A stretch of 64,000 nucleotides of DNA from Pseudomonas rhizophila (GTDB lineage: Bacteria; Pseudomonadota; Gammaproteobacteria; Pseudomonadales; Pseudomonadaceae): contig NZ_CP024081.1 in NCBI RefSeq assembly GCF_003033885.1, positions 142,232-206,231 of the forward strand. Reading direction: 5' to 3'. Position 1 is the first letter of the stretch. Every line of letters starts with the position of its first letter. This document shows positions 1-8,403 of this stretch, piece by piece. Made by a program: the position numbers and the translations under genes. A model generated the notes under the pieces. That model was not told the origin of the DNA. It ran no database searches and saw only the letters and a list, made by a program, of their open reading frames with translations.

Positions 1-1787
1 CGGCTTTGCGGGCTCTGATCCTGGTCATACACGGCGAAGGCCAGTTTCTCCACGTCGAGGGAAATACCGAAGCCGAAGACCACCATCATGAACAATGCCC
101 CCAGCAGGGCGAATGCCATCCGCACTTTGTCGCGCAGCAACTCCTTGCCCTCCCGGCTGGCGACGGCCCACAGGCGACCGAGGCTCAGGCCGCGCCGGTC
201 CCGGGGCGCGCCGGCGTTCTCAAGGGTCACTGGGGCGGCGTCTTGCTGCGTTTCGCCCTGGGCGTTTTCCAGGCAGGTGACGAACGCGGCTTCCAGCGTC
301 TGACCGCTGAACTGCGCTTGCAAGGCCGCTGGCGTGTCGCAGGCCAGGACCTTGCCGGCGTGCATCAGCGAAATGCGATCGCAGCGCTGGGCCTCGTTCA
401 TGAAGTGCGTGGAAAGAAAAATCGTCACACCTTGCTCGCGAGACAACTCGATCAACAGTCGCCAGAAATCATCCCGCGCGGCCGGATCGACGCCTGAGGT
501 CGGCTCGTCGAGGATCAGTACTTCCGGGCGATGCAAAACCGCCACCGCCAGGGACAGGCGCTGCCGCAGGCCCAGTGGTAGCGCCCCGGACGTTTGGTCC
601 GCCAGTTCCTGGAGATTGAAGCGCTGGATAAGCTCATCGATGCGCTGGCGGCTGTCTGTAGTGGGCAGATCGAACAGCTTGGCGTGCAGCTCCAGGTTTT
701 GGCGCACGCTCAGTTCGCCGTAGAGCGAAAAGCTCTGGGACATGAAACCCACCCGCTTGCGGGTGGCGAGGTCCTTGGCGTTGACCGGGTTACCCAGCAG
801 CCGGGCACTGCCTTCGCTGGCGGGGATCAGTCCGGTCAGCACCTTCATGGTGGTGGTCTTGCCGCAACCGTTGGAACCCAGGAAGCCAAAGATTTCACCG
901 CGACCAATCGCGAAGCTGACGTTATCGACGGCGGTGAAATCGCCGAAGCGCAAGGTGAGATCGTGGGCTTGGATGGCAATGTCGGTAGTGTTGGCGGTCC
1001 TGGGGGGGATCACCAGCGGTTCGGCGTCATGGCCGCTGCCGCCCTGGAAGTGGGTGAAGGCCGAATCGAGCTTGCCGTCCGGGGTGACCTTGGCCAGCTC
1101 CGCACTCAAGCCCTTGGCGATCAAGCGACCGTTGTCGAGCATCAGGCAGTGCTCGAATTGCTCGGCCTCTTCCATATATGCCGTGGCGACCAGCAGGGTC
1201 AGTTGCGGTCTTTGCCGACGCACGCTTTCTATCAGTTCCCAGAAGCGTCGCCGGGACAGCGGGTCCACGCCCGTGGTGGGTTCGTCGAGAATCAGCAGGT
1301 CCGGTTCATGGATCAGCGCACAACACAGGCCGAGCTTTTGTTTCATGCCGCCGGACAGTTTGCCTGCCGGACGGTCGGCAAAACGCTGCAGATCGGTGGC
1401 CAGCAGCAAGGTCCCCATGCGTTGTTCGCATTCTGCTCGCGATAGCCCGAACAATGTGCCGAAGAACCGAATGTTCTCGCCTATCGACAGGTCCGGGTAA
1501 AGGTTGCCCCCCAACCCTTGGGGCATGAAGGCAATGCGTCGGTAGAGAGTCTTGCGATGGCGTCGATCGTCAATCGAGGCGCCGAGCACATCCAGTTGGC
1601 CATGCTGGAGCTTCTTCACCCCGGCAATCAGCCCCAGCAGGCTCGATTTGCCGGCACCGTCCGGGCCGATCAGGCCACAGCGAGTGCCGGCGGGCAGGCT
1701 GAAGGCGATTTCGCTCAGCGCCACATGCTGGCCGTAGCGATGTTCGAGACCCGAGGCGTGCAATGCCTCGCCGGCGGTGGCGCTCAT
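1..1787 (-). CDS. rbbA: RbbA-like ABC transporter, fused ATPases plus permease (3' end cut by window edge)
   Basis: The reading frame starts at ATG 1787 and runs off the left edge, so 595 codons are visible. Translating the minus strand gives two ABC ATPase domains: the first Walker A is GPDGAGKSS (residues 41-49) with signature LSGGMKQK and LLILDEPTTGVDP; the second Walker A is GSNGCGKTT with EVLILDEPTSGVDP. A linker follows, then the beginning of an ABC-2 type permease (FALLGALFMMVVFGFGISL, then DVEKLAFAVYDQDQSP). This is the domain order of RbbA/YhiH, a fusion first described as ribosome-associated ATPase and usually paired with a HlyD-family adaptor. The start overlaps the adaptor stop by ATGA, so the two are translationally coupled. 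The substrate is unknown; drug or small-molecule export is an inference. The second signature motif is degenerate (LPLGLRQRL). Confidence 0.9.
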   Translation of the reverse strand, partial: MSATAGEALHASGLEHRYGQHVALSEIAFSLPAGTRCGLIGPDGAGKSSLLGLIAGVKKLQHGQLDVLGASIDDRRHRKTLYRRIAFMPQGLGGNLYPDLSIGENIRFFGTLFGLSRAECEQRMGTLLLATDLQRFADRPAGKLSGGMKQKLGLCCALIHEPDLLILDEPTTGVDPLSRRRFWELIESVRRQRPQLTLLVATAYMEEAEQFEHCLMLDNGRLIAKGLSAELAKVTPDGKLDSAFTHFQGGSGHDAEPLVIPPRTANTTDIAIQAHDLTLRFGDFTAVDNVSFAIGRGEIFGFLGSNGCGKTTTMKVLTGLIPASEGSARLLGNPVNAKDLATRKRVGFMSQSFSLYGELSVRQNLELHAKLFDLPTTDSRQRIDELIQRFNLQELADQTSGALPLGLRQRLSLAVAVLHRPEVLILDEPTSGVDPAARDDFWRLLIELSREQGVTIFLSTHFMNEAQRCDRISLMHAGKVLACDTPAALQAQFSGQTLEAAFVTCLENAQGETQQDAAPVTLENAGAPRDRRGLSLGRLWAVASREGKELLRDKVRMAFALLGALFMMVVFGFGISLDVEKLAFAVYDQDQSPQS

Positions 1788-2758
1788 TGCAAGTTGGCCG
1801 GCCAGTCAATGGGCGCCGTGCGCACGTAACCGGCCCCGGGCATACCCGGTTTTGCCTGGGGCACTTCGCCGGGACGGGTCAGGTGCACTTTGACGCGGAA
1901 CACCAGTTTCTGGCGCTCATCACGGGTTTCGACTTCCTTGGGGGTGAACTGGGATTTGGCCGCGACGAAGCTGACTTTGGCCGGTAGCGGCCGCTCGGGC
2001 AAGGCGTCGAGCAACAGTCGCGCTTCATCGCCCACCGCCAGTTTCCCGGCCACCGACGCCGGCAGGTAGAGGTTCATGTACTGGTCGCTCGGATCGATCA
2101 TCAGCAATACTCGACCGCCGGCGCCGAGCACTTCACCTGGCTCGGCCAGGCGCAACTGGATCACGCCGTCGAGGGGGGCCCGCAAGGTGCTGTCATCTAT
2201 TTCGCTGGTGAGCTGGGCCACCTGGGCCAGGGTCGCGCCGATGGCCGCATTCGCCGCCGATACCTGGGCCCGGGCGGCGTTGACCGCCGCGTTGGCGGTG
2301 TCGACGCGGGCTTGTTGCTGGTCGAGGATCTGGCCGCTGGCGTAACCGCGCTTGAACAGTTCCTGGGTCCGCTTGAGTTCTTGATGGGCGAGCAATTGTT
2401 CGCTCTGGCGCAGTTGCACGTTGGCTTCGGTGGCGGCGAGGTTCTGCCGGGCCCGGGTGACTTCGGCTTCGGCCTGGTTGCGCTGGGCCTCCAGGGTGCG
2501 GGTGTCCATGCGCGCCAGCACTTGGCCCTTGATGACGTTGTCGCCTTCGTCGACCTGAACGTCGGCCAGGCGCCCGGGTGTCTTGCTGGCGATCTGGACT
2601 TCGGTGGCCTCAAGGCGGCCATTGCCCATGCTCAAGCCTTCCGGCAGGCGATCCTGGCGTGACTTCCAATAGCCAAATCCACCGGCGGCCAGCAACAGAG
2701 CCATCAAGGCGAAGGCAAAAAAGCGAGAGGTACGATGGTTCGTCGACATGTCCGGCAT
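1784..2758 (-). CDS. HlyD/YhiI-type membrane fusion protein
   Basis: A 324-residue periplasmic adaptor. Residues about 13-31 form an N-terminal membrane anchor (FFAFALMALLLAAGGFGYW), followed by a biotinyl-lipoyl-like segment (IASKTPGRLADVQVDEGD), a long alpha-helical hairpin rich in Ala/Gln/Glu (about residues 70-180), and a beta-barrel part with APLDGVIQLRLAEPGEVL. Known family role: it bridges an inner-membrane exporter and an outer-membrane channel. It lies immediately upstream of the RbbA-like gene with a 4-bp stop/start overlap, matching the yhiI-rbbA arrangement. No outer-membrane factor is visible nearby. An alternative start at the Met four codons in (2749) is equally possible. Confidence 0.9.
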   Translation of the reverse strand: MPDMSTNHRTSRFFAFALMALLLAAGGFGYWKSRQDRLPEGLSMGNGRLEATEVQIASKTPGRLADVQVDEGDNVIKGQVLARMDTRTLEAQRNQAEAEVTRARQNLAATEANVQLRQSEQLLAHQELKRTQELFKRGYASGQILDQQQARVDTANAAVNAARAQVSAANAAIGATLAQVAQLTSEIDDSTLRAPLDGVIQLRLAEPGEVLGAGGRVLLMIDPSDQYMNLYLPASVAGKLAVGDEARLLLDALPERPLPAKVSFVAAKSQFTPKEVETRDERQKLVFRVKVHLTRPGEVPQAKPGMPGAGYVRTAPIDWPANLQ

Positions 2759-2830
2759 CCTGCGGCTGTAGCATCGAAGTCTGCAGGATCAGCGACCGAC
2801 CCCGCTTGATGTCCATCAACTCATCGGCGA

Positions 2831-3280
2831 TCAGCGCAGCGCAATCACCGCTGCCCATTGTTCGGCCGTGACGGGCATCACCGACAGCCGTGAGCCTTTC
2901 TGCACCAGCGGCATTTCAGCCAGGGCGGTCTGTTGCTTGAGGTAGTCGAGCTTCAGCACGCGGGGGAATGTTTCGACGTGGGCCACGTCGATCGCGGTCC
3001 AGGGGTTTTTATCCGGCCCGGCCTTGGGGTCGAAGTAATGGCTGTCGGGTTCCAGCGCTGTTGGGTCAGGGTAGGCCGCGCGGACGATTCGGCCGATCCC
3101 GGCAATGCCTGGCTCGGGGCAACTGGAGTGGTAGAAAAAGAACGCATCGCCCACCGCCATGGCCCGCAGGAAGTTGCGCGCCTGGTAGTTGCGCACCCCG
3201 TCCCATCGCGCCTGGCCGAGCTTTTCCAGACCCTGGATGGACAATTCGTCGGGCTCGGATTTCATCAGCCAATAGGCCAT
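2831..3280 (-). CDS. EVE domain-containing protein
   Basis: 149 residues, beginning MAYWLMKSEPDELSI. The whole protein is one EVE domain (PUA-like fold), with family-typical WDGVRNYQARNFLRAM and DAFFFYHSS segments. EVE domains are thought to bind modified bases in RNA or DNA; the specific ligand here is unknown. I chose ATG 3280 over the upstream in-frame Met (3400) because an AGGAG ribosome-binding site sits just before it and homologues start MAYW. It is 72 bp upstream of the HlyD gene on the same strand and divergent from the small membrane protein at 3476. Confidence 0.92.
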   Translation of the reverse strand: MAYWLMKSEPDELSIQGLEKLGQARWDGVRNYQARNFLRAMAVGDAFFFYHSSCPEPGIAGIGRIVRAAYPDPTALEPDSHYFDPKAGPDKNPWTAIDVAHVETFPRVLKLDYLKQQTALAEMPLVQKGSRLSVMPVTAEQWAAVIALR

Positions 3281-3475
3281 GATTTCTACTCCTGGGCGGT
3301 AATGATAAAAAAAGTTCAGCGATCTTATGACAAACCGACAGTCGGTTGACGCCAGAGTTTGCGTGTTGCAGCAGGTTGCCGCAAAATGCCGGCCTTCCAA
3401 GCTTTACGCTGCTGCACGGCCAATAAGAAAACCGCTGCTGTCATCGTGTGTGATATGCCTTGAGGGGGGCAATCG

Positions 3476-3622
3476 ATGAAACGCAAACCGGATTTGTTGT
3501 GGATCTTGGTCATTCTGTTCGGCCTGGGGGTCGTTACCACGGGATACGCTCAGAGTCTGTGGGCCAGCAAGACCGATACACCGATGGAAATCACCCAGCC
3601 CGCGCCTTCGCTCAAACGCTGA
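3476..3622 (+). CDS. Small single-pass membrane protein, 48 residues
   Basis: This short frame begins at ATG 3476, six bases after a purine-rich GAGGGGGGC ribosome-binding site. It encodes MKRKPDLLW, then a hydrophobic stretch ILVILFGLGVVTTGYA (about residues 10-25), then a polar tail ending PAPSLKR. The positive N-terminus followed by one hydrophobic helix suggests an inner-membrane peptide with the C-terminus outside, or an uncleaved signal anchor. I do not recognise its function. It is convergent with the cyclo-ligase gene and divergent from the EVE gene. Good start signals and a plausible composition argue for a real gene. Confidence 0.7.
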   Translation: MKRKPDLLWILVILFGLGVVTTGYAQSLWASKTDTPMEITQPAPSLKR

Positions 3623-3634
3623 GCCGGTCTAGCG

Positions 3635-3659
3635 GACGCCGCTGTTTCCCTGCGGCGTC
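3635..3659. terminator. Candidate hairpin between convergent genes
   Basis: GACGCCGC and GCGGCGTC form an 8-bp perfect stem with a 9-base loop between the stop codons of the 48-residue membrane protein and the cyclo-ligase. There is no T-tract on either side, so terminator activity is only a guess. Confidence 0.3.
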
Positions 3660-4264
3660 TACCCCGCGATATACCAATGCCGGTCGCTGACCGTTCCCTG
3701 CAGCGGCACGTCCCAGCTCGCCTGCGCCAACCGTTCGACTTTCTGACATTCATGGGCCAGTCCCAGCAGTGTCGGCTTGCGCCATTGCTTGCGTCGCGCC
3801 AGATACGCCAGGCTGCGGTCATAAAAGCCACCGCCCATGCCCAGCCGACCTCCCGCATCGTCAAACCCCACCAGCGGCAATAGCACCAGGTCCAGAGTCC
3901 AGACCTTGCGTTGCCGGGCGATGTTCATCCGCGGCTCCAGAATACGAAAACGATTGGGCCGCAGCTTTTCGCCGGGGCGGATGCGCTGGAACACCATCTT
4001 GGTCTGCGGCCATGGGCTCAGTACCGGCAGATAAGTGGCCTTGCCCCGGCGCTGAGCGGCGCGCAGCAACAGGCGCGGGTCGATCTCGCCATCGTTGGGC
4101 AGGTACAGGGCGATGTGTCTTGCCCGGCGAAACAGCGGGTGCTGGGCCAGTTGCCTGTAGAGCCCGCGAGCGGCTTCACGCTGCTGGGCAGGTGTCAGGG
4201 CGCGACGGGCCTGGCGTAGCAGGCGGCGGAGTTGCGGGCGCGGCAGCAGCGCGGGTTCGGTCAT
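3659..4264 (-). CDS. ygfA: 5-formyltetrahydrofolate cyclo-ligase
   Basis: 201 residues. It converts 5-formyl-THF to 5,10-methenyl-THF with ATP in the cytosol and recycles a folate by-product of serine hydroxymethyltransferase. Visible features: N-terminal RRLLRQARRALTPAQQREAA, the HIALYLPNDGEIDPRLLL segment, and the C-terminal LVLLPLVGFDDAGGRLGMGGGFYDRSL motif that carries the nucleotide/folate site. Length is normal. It lies directly downstream of the 6S RNA gene on the same strand, an association (ssrS-ygfA) long known in proteobacteria. Confidence 0.95.
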   Translation of the reverse strand: MTEPALLPRPQLRRLLRQARRALTPAQQREAARGLYRQLAQHPLFRRARHIALYLPNDGEIDPRLLLRAAQRRGKATYLPVLSPWPQTKMVFQRIRPGEKLRPNRFRILEPRMNIARQRKVWTLDLVLLPLVGFDDAGGRLGMGGGFYDRSLAYLARRKQWRKPTLLGLAHECQKVERLAQASWDVPLQGTVSDRHWYIAG

Positions 4265-4345
4265 ATCGATATTTCACGCAATCGGTGGCGACAGCACAGC
4301 GTAACCGCAAAACAGCGCGCTCAGAAATGCCTGCGCCAGACACAA

Positions 4346-4372
4346 CAATGCCAGTCTTGATGACTGGCATTG
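4346..4372 (-). repeat. Perfect inverted repeat between 6S RNA and ygfA
   Basis: CAATGCCAGTC and GACTGGCATTG form an 11-bp perfect stem around a 5-base loop, just past the 3' end of the 6S RNA. There is no T-run, so it may be an RNA-processing or attenuation hairpin rather than a full terminator; the ssrS transcript could continue into ygfA. Confidence 0.55.
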
Positions 4373-4379
4373 TGAGAAT

Positions 4380-4559
4380 CAGGCTCCCCGGATGAACCGC
4401 TGTCGGCTTAGCCCTTGAACCCGAAAGTTCAAGGTGGAAGTTGCAGGGGGCGTTAAGGCTTTCCGTCAAGCGGACATGCACACCGGCCCCAACGTGCAAC
4501 TCCCGTGGTTGTGCGTATCGGCTCAGGGACATCACCAACTGGCAAGCACCCCAGGGAGT
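4380..4559 (-). ncRNA. ssrS: 6S RNA
   Basis: The gap between zapA and the cyclo-ligase holds a long self-complementary transcript of about 180 nt, the expected site and size for Pseudomonas 6S RNA. On the minus strand a TATACT -10 box (4566-4571) precedes the likely start near 4559. The 5' part (ACTCCCTGGGGTGC) and the central CCTGAGCCGATACGC and GGAGTTGCACGTTGGGGCC segments look like the 6S closing stem and flanks of the open bubble that mimics a promoter. 6S RNA sequesters sigma70-RNA polymerase in stationary phase. The 3' end is estimated from the pairing region near CATCCGGGGAGCCTG. Confidence 0.85.
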
Positions 4560-4590
4560 GACGCAAGTATACCCCAGGCAGCCTCGCGAA

Positions 4591-4908
4591 TCAGCCCTTG
4601 CTGACGTCCGGGTCGGTGGCCAGTACCAGATCCACCCGATCGAGCAGGTCGCGCACCTGTTCACGGGTCGAGCCGCTGACTTGCACGTCCGGCGTATCCT
4701 GGCGGTGCAACAGCTCGTGGGTGATGTTCAAGGCAGCCATTACAGCAATGCGGTCGGCGCCGATGACTTTGCCGCTGCTGCGGATCTCGCGCATCTTGCC
4801 GTCCAGGTAACGGGCGGCGCTTACCAGGTTGCTGCGCTCTTCCTGGGGACAGATGATCGAATATTCTTTATCGAGGATCTGCACGGTTACGCTATTGCTT
4901 GAACTCAT
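4591..4908 (-). CDS. zapA: Cell division protein ZapA
   Basis: 105 residues. ZapA binds FtsZ in the cytoplasm and bundles protofilaments at mid-cell. The sequence starts MSSSNSVTVQILDKEYSI and continues with the typical globular head, RSNLVSAARYLDGKMREIR, then a C-terminal coiled coil (about residues 60-95). The start overlaps the stop of the upstream zapB-like gene by 4 bp (ATGA), so the two division proteins are translationally coupled. The 6S RNA gene follows 32 bp downstream of the stop on the same strand. Confidence 0.95.
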   Translation of the reverse strand: MSSSNSVTVQILDKEYSIICPQEERSNLVSAARYLDGKMREIRSSGKVIGADRIAVMAALNITHELLHRQDTPDVQVSGSTREQVRDLLDRVDLVLATDPDVSKG

Positions 4909-5114
4909 GAGTCTTGCTCCAGGGCCTTGAGGCGCGAAATCATCGATTCGACCTTACGCCGGGCGATTTCGTTTTTTTCAATGAGGTGCGCGCGTTCCTC
5001 GCGCCAGGTCTTTTCCTGAGCTAATAGGAGTCCGTTTTGGCTCTTAAGTTGCTCGACCCGCTCAATTAGCAATTCGAGTCTGGCCATCAGCGCTTGCAGG
5101 TCGGTGTCTTCCAT
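4905..5114 (-). CDS. ZapB-like coiled-coil protein (TIGR02449 family)
   Basis: 69 residues beginning MEDTDLQALMARLELLIERV. Nearly the entire chain is a heptad-patterned coiled coil with many Glu, Lys and Leu residues, ending ISRLKALEQDS. The family is conserved upstream of zapA in pseudomonads and is presumed to work in the divisome; direct evidence is not visible here. A longer frame opens at 5216, but the Met at 5114 matches the conserved family start. It is divergent from the UPF0149 gene, with a 127-bp shared promoter region. Confidence 0.85.
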   Translation of the reverse strand: MEDTDLQALMARLELLIERVEQLKSQNGLLLAQEKTWREERAHLIEKNEIARRKVESMISRLKALEQDS

Positions 5115-5241
5115 TGTGTCCACTGAAGATTGTGTCTGATGGGGATAGGGTCGCACAGCCTCTGATAGTCTTGGCGAGTCTGTCGATGTAGGATACAAGG
5201 CCTCCATTCTAGACATAGCGCCGTCTGGCGCCTAGCTGCCC

Positions 5242-5796
5242 ATGCCCATTCAGAATTCCCCGTATCAAGCGTTTGCCACCCTGCTGAGCACCAGCGGTCA
5301 TCCTGTCTCGCCTGCTGAACTGCATGGCCTGTTGCTTGGGCGCAGTTGCGCCGGCGCCGGCTTCGATGCCGACGGCTGGCTGGCTGACGCCGCCGAGTTG
5401 CTGGAAGGCGAGCCGGCGGACAACGTGCGCAATGCGCTCATCGGCCTGCAGGAAATGGTCAAGGGTGAGTTGACCAGCGATGACATGACCGTCGTCCTGC
5501 TGCTGCCTACCGATGACGCTCCGCTGGCCGAACGCGCCGCAGCGCTGGGCCAGTGGTGCCAGGGCTTCCTCGCCGGCTTCGGCCTGACCCGCCGCGAATA
5601 TGCGTTGAGTGACGAGGCCAAGGAAGTATTGCAAGACCTGGCGGCGATCTCTCAGGTCCAGGACGCCCTGGAAGAATCCGATGACGGTGAAAGCGACTAC
5701 ATGGAAGTGATGGAGTACCTGCGGGTCGCGCCATTGCTCCTGTTCACCGAAACCAAGAAAACCGCTGAACCGGCCGCCAAGCCGTCCTTGCACTGA
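5242..5796 (+). CDS. UPF0149 (YgfB/YecA-type) family protein
   Basis: 184 residues, all helical, beginning [19 protein letters not shown]. It contains the family segments [18 protein letters not shown] and [14 protein letters not shown]. In P. aeruginosa the YgfB homologue has been linked to regulation of ampDh3 and beta-lactam tolerance; whether that holds here is not shown by the sequence. First gene of the run leading into pepP-ubiH-ubiI. The gap to the pepP start is 27 bp. Confidence 0.88.
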   Translation: MPIQNSPYQAFATLLSTSGHPVSPAELHGLLLGRSCAGAGFDADGWLADAAELLEGEPADNVRNALIGLQEMVKGELTSDDMTVVLLLPTDDAPLAERAAALGQWCQGFLAGFGLTRREYALSDEAKEVLQDLAAISQVQDALEESDDGESDYMEVMEYLRVAPLLLFTETKKTAEPAAKPSLH

Positions 5797-5823
5797 TTGC
5801 TTGAAAGGGAACACCGTCTGCCC

Positions 5824-7158
5824 ATGATTCATATCCCGAAATCGGAATACAGCCGTCGCCGCAAGGCCCTGATGGCGCAGATGGAACCCAACAGCATCGC
5901 AATCCTGCCCGCCGCCGCCGTTGCCATCCGCAACCGCGACGTCGAGCACGTTTACCGCCAGGACAGCGACTTTCAATACCTCAGCGGCTTCCCCGAGCCG
6001 CAAGCGGTGATCGTGCTGATGCCCGGCCGGGCCCATGGCGAATACATCCTGTTCTGCCGCGAACGCAACGCCGAGCGGGAGTTGTGGGATGGCCTGCGAG
6101 CCGGCCAGGAAGGGGCGATGCGTGACTATGGCGCCGACGATGCATTTCCCATCACCGACATCGACGACATCCTGCCGGGCCTGATCGAGGGCCGTGACCG
6201 GGTGTATTCGGCCATGGGCAGCAACCCGGAATTCGATCGGCACCTGATGGAGTGGATCAACGTGATTCGCTCCAAGGCCCATCTCGGTGCCCAGCCGCCG
6301 AACGAATTCGTTGCCCTGGATCATCTGCTGCACGACATGCGCCTGTATAAATCGGCGGCAGAGGTGAAGGTGATGCGCGAAGCGGCGCGGATTTCCGCCC
6401 AGGCGCACATCCGGGCCATGCAGGCCGCGCGCACGGGGTTGTACGAATACAGCCTGGAGGCCGAGCTGGATTATGAGTTCCGCAAGGGCGGGGCGAAAAT
6501 GCCGGCCTACGGGTCGATCGTCGCGGCGGGTCGCAACAGCTGCATCCTGCATTACCAGCAGAACGACGCACTGCTCAAGGACGGCGACCTGGTATTGATC
6601 GACGCCGGTTGTGAAATCGACTGCTACGCCAGTGATATCACCCGTACCTGGCCAGTCAGCGGCAAGTTTTCGCCCGAGCAGAAGGCGATCTACGAAGTGG
6701 TGCTGGCCGCCCAGGAAGCGGCGTTCGCCGAAATTGCGCCGGACAAACACTGGAACCAGGCCCACGAAGCAACAGTGCGAGTCATTACCGAAGGGCTGGT
6801 GCGCCTGGGCCTGCTGGAGGGCGAAGTGGACGAGTTGATCGCCAGCGAAGCCCACAGGGCCTTCTACATGCACCGCGCCGGCCACTGGCTGGGCATGGAC
6901 GTGCACGACGTTGGCGAGTACCGGGTCGGCGGCGAATGGCGGGTACTGGAAGTCGGTATGACGTTGACCGTGGAGCCGGGCATCTACATCGCCCCGAACA
7001 ACCGCAACGTAGCGAAAAAATGGCGCGGCATTGGCGTGCGCATCGAGGATGACGTGGTAGTGACCAAAACCGGTTGTGAAATCCTGAGTCACGGCGTACC
7101 CAAGACGGTCGCCGAAATCGAGGCCCTGATGGCCGCCGCCCGGGCTGATGCGGCATGA
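5824..7158 (+). CDS. pepP: Xaa-Pro aminopeptidase P
   Basis: 444 residues. It releases N-terminal residues preceding proline and acts in the cytosol as a dimanganese enzyme. The N-terminal domain (1-175) is followed by a pita-bread catalytic domain. All five metal ligands can be placed: D260 (VLIDAG), D271 (SDITRTW), H354 (RAGHWLGMD), E384 (TVEPGIY) and E408 (VRIEDD), essentially the positions known from E. coli PepP. The start at 5824 (MIHIPKSEY) fits homologues; a longer frame opens at 5797. The stop overlaps the ubiH start (ATGA), a coupling seen in many gamma-proteobacteria. Confidence 0.96.
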   Translation: MIHIPKSEYSRRRKALMAQMEPNSIAILPAAAVAIRNRDVEHVYRQDSDFQYLSGFPEPQAVIVLMPGRAHGEYILFCRERNAERELWDGLRAGQEGAMRDYGADDAFPITDIDDILPGLIEGRDRVYSAMGSNPEFDRHLMEWINVIRSKAHLGAQPPNEFVALDHLLHDMRLYKSAAEVKVMREAARISAQAHIRAMQAARTGLYEYSLEAELDYEFRKGGAKMPAYGSIVAAGRNSCILHYQQNDALLKDGDLVLIDAGCEIDCYASDITRTWPVSGKFSPEQKAIYEVVLAAQEAAFAEIAPDKHWNQAHEATVRVITEGLVRLGLLEGEVDELIASEAHRAFYMHRAGHWLGMDVHDVGEYRVGGEWRVLEVGMTLTVEPGIYIAPNNRNVAKKWRGIGVRIEDDVVVTKTGCEILSHGVPKTVAEIEALMAAARADAA

Positions 7159-8342
7159 GCCGGGTCAATCTGGCGATCGTCGGCGGTGGCCTGGTAGGCG
7201 CGAGCCTGGCCCTGGCCCTGCAAGCCGGCGCCAAGGCCCGGGGTTGGAAGATCATGCTGATCGAACCCTTCGCCCCCGGCGATGCCTGGCAGCCGAGCTA
7301 CGATGCCCGTTCCTCGGCCTTGTCGTTCGGGTCCCGGCAGATTTATCAACGCCTGGGTATCTGGCAGGAAGTGTCTCGTCGCGCCGAGCCGATCAAGCAG
7401 ATCCACGTGTCTGATCGCGGGCGATTTTCCACGGCGCGGTTGTCGGCCATGGAAGAAGGGGTGCCGGCCCTGGGGTATGTGGTGGAAAACGCCTGGCTCG
7501 GCCAGTGCCTGTGGCAAGGGTTGGACACCGAGGTGGTCAGTTGGCACTGTCCGGCACAAGTTACCCGGATGGAGCCCATGGTCGGCGGCTATCGCCTGAC
7601 GCTCGATGACGAAACCACCTTGGAATGCGACCTTGCCGTGCTGGCTGACGGTGGTCGTTCCAGCCTGCGCGAACAGCTGGGTATTGGCGTGCGCAATCGA
7701 CCTTATGGGCAGAGCGCGCTGATTGCCAACATCACACCCGGCGAAGCCCACAACGGCATGGCCTTCGAGCGCTTCACCGACGACGGCCCGATGGCCTTGC
7801 TGCCGCTGCCGGAAAACCGTTGCGCGTTGGTCTGGACCCGCCAGGGCATGGATGCGCAACGTCTGGCGGTCCTGGATGAGCGCAGCTTTCTCAGCGAATT
7901 GCAGGGCGTGTTCGGTTATCGCCTGGGCACCCTGAAACAAGTTGGCGCTCGGCATCTTTATCCGTTGGCGCTGGTGGAAGCCGAAGAGCAGGTCCGCCCG
8001 CATCTGGCGATCCTGGGCAACGCGGCCCACAGTCTGCATCCGATTGCCGGCCAGGGGTTCAATCTGTCCCTGCGCGATGCCCAGGCCCTGGCCGACGCCT
8101 TGCTCGACAGCGACAGCGCGCCGGGGGATTTCGCCGTGCTGCAAGCCTATCGCGAGCGTCAGCGGATGGATCAGACGCTGACCGTCGGGTTTTCCGACCA
8201 GGTTACGCGGCTGTTCAGCAGCAACCTGCCGCTGGTGTCCCTGGGCCGCAACCTTGGCCTGCTGGGGCTCGACCTGCTGCCTCCGGCCAAGCGCTGGTTC
8301 GCCCGCCAGGCCATGGGGTTGGGGACGCGTCCCGATGCGTGA
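7155..8342 (+). CDS. ubiH: 2-octaprenyl-6-methoxyphenol hydroxylase
   Basis: 395 residues. Flavin-dependent aromatic monooxygenase of ubiquinone biosynthesis, acting at the inner-membrane face within the Ubi complex. It has the N-terminal dinucleotide fold (IVGGGLVGASLALAL), the DG motif region (VLADGGRSSLREQ) and the second FAD motif (ILGNAAHSLHPIAGQGFNLSLRD). It is translationally coupled to pepP and followed after 61 bp by ubiI, a paralogue, so the annotation of which carbon each one hydroxylates follows the conserved gene order. Confidence 0.94.
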   Translation: MSRVNLAIVGGGLVGASLALALQAGAKARGWKIMLIEPFAPGDAWQPSYDARSSALSFGSRQIYQRLGIWQEVSRRAEPIKQIHVSDRGRFSTARLSAMEEGVPALGYVVENAWLGQCLWQGLDTEVVSWHCPAQVTRMEPMVGGYRLTLDDETTLECDLAVLADGGRSSLREQLGIGVRNRPYGQSALIANITPGEAHNGMAFERFTDDGPMALLPLPENRCALVWTRQGMDAQRLAVLDERSFLSELQGVFGYRLGTLKQVGARHLYPLALVEAEEQVRPHLAILGNAAHSLHPIAGQGFNLSLRDAQALADALLDSDSAPGDFAVLQAYRERQRMDQTLTVGFSDQVTRLFSSNLPLVSLGRNLGLLGLDLLPPAKRWFARQAMGLGTRPDA

Positions 8343-8403
8343 GGCTTGGTTCGATCTTTTTTCTCATGGGCGACTCATGTCGCCAGCACAACAGGCTTAA
8401 AGC

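Noticed and set aside
594..1445. Plus-strand frame within the RbbA-like gene
   Set aside because: Shadow of the minus-strand ABC protein; the ABC ATPase motifs are on the minus strand.
5209..7092. 627-codon minus-strand frame over the UPF0149 and pepP genes
   Set aside because: It is antisense to two genes with clear family motifs and metal ligands. High-GC codon bias generates such long antisense shadows; its composition has no recognisable domain.
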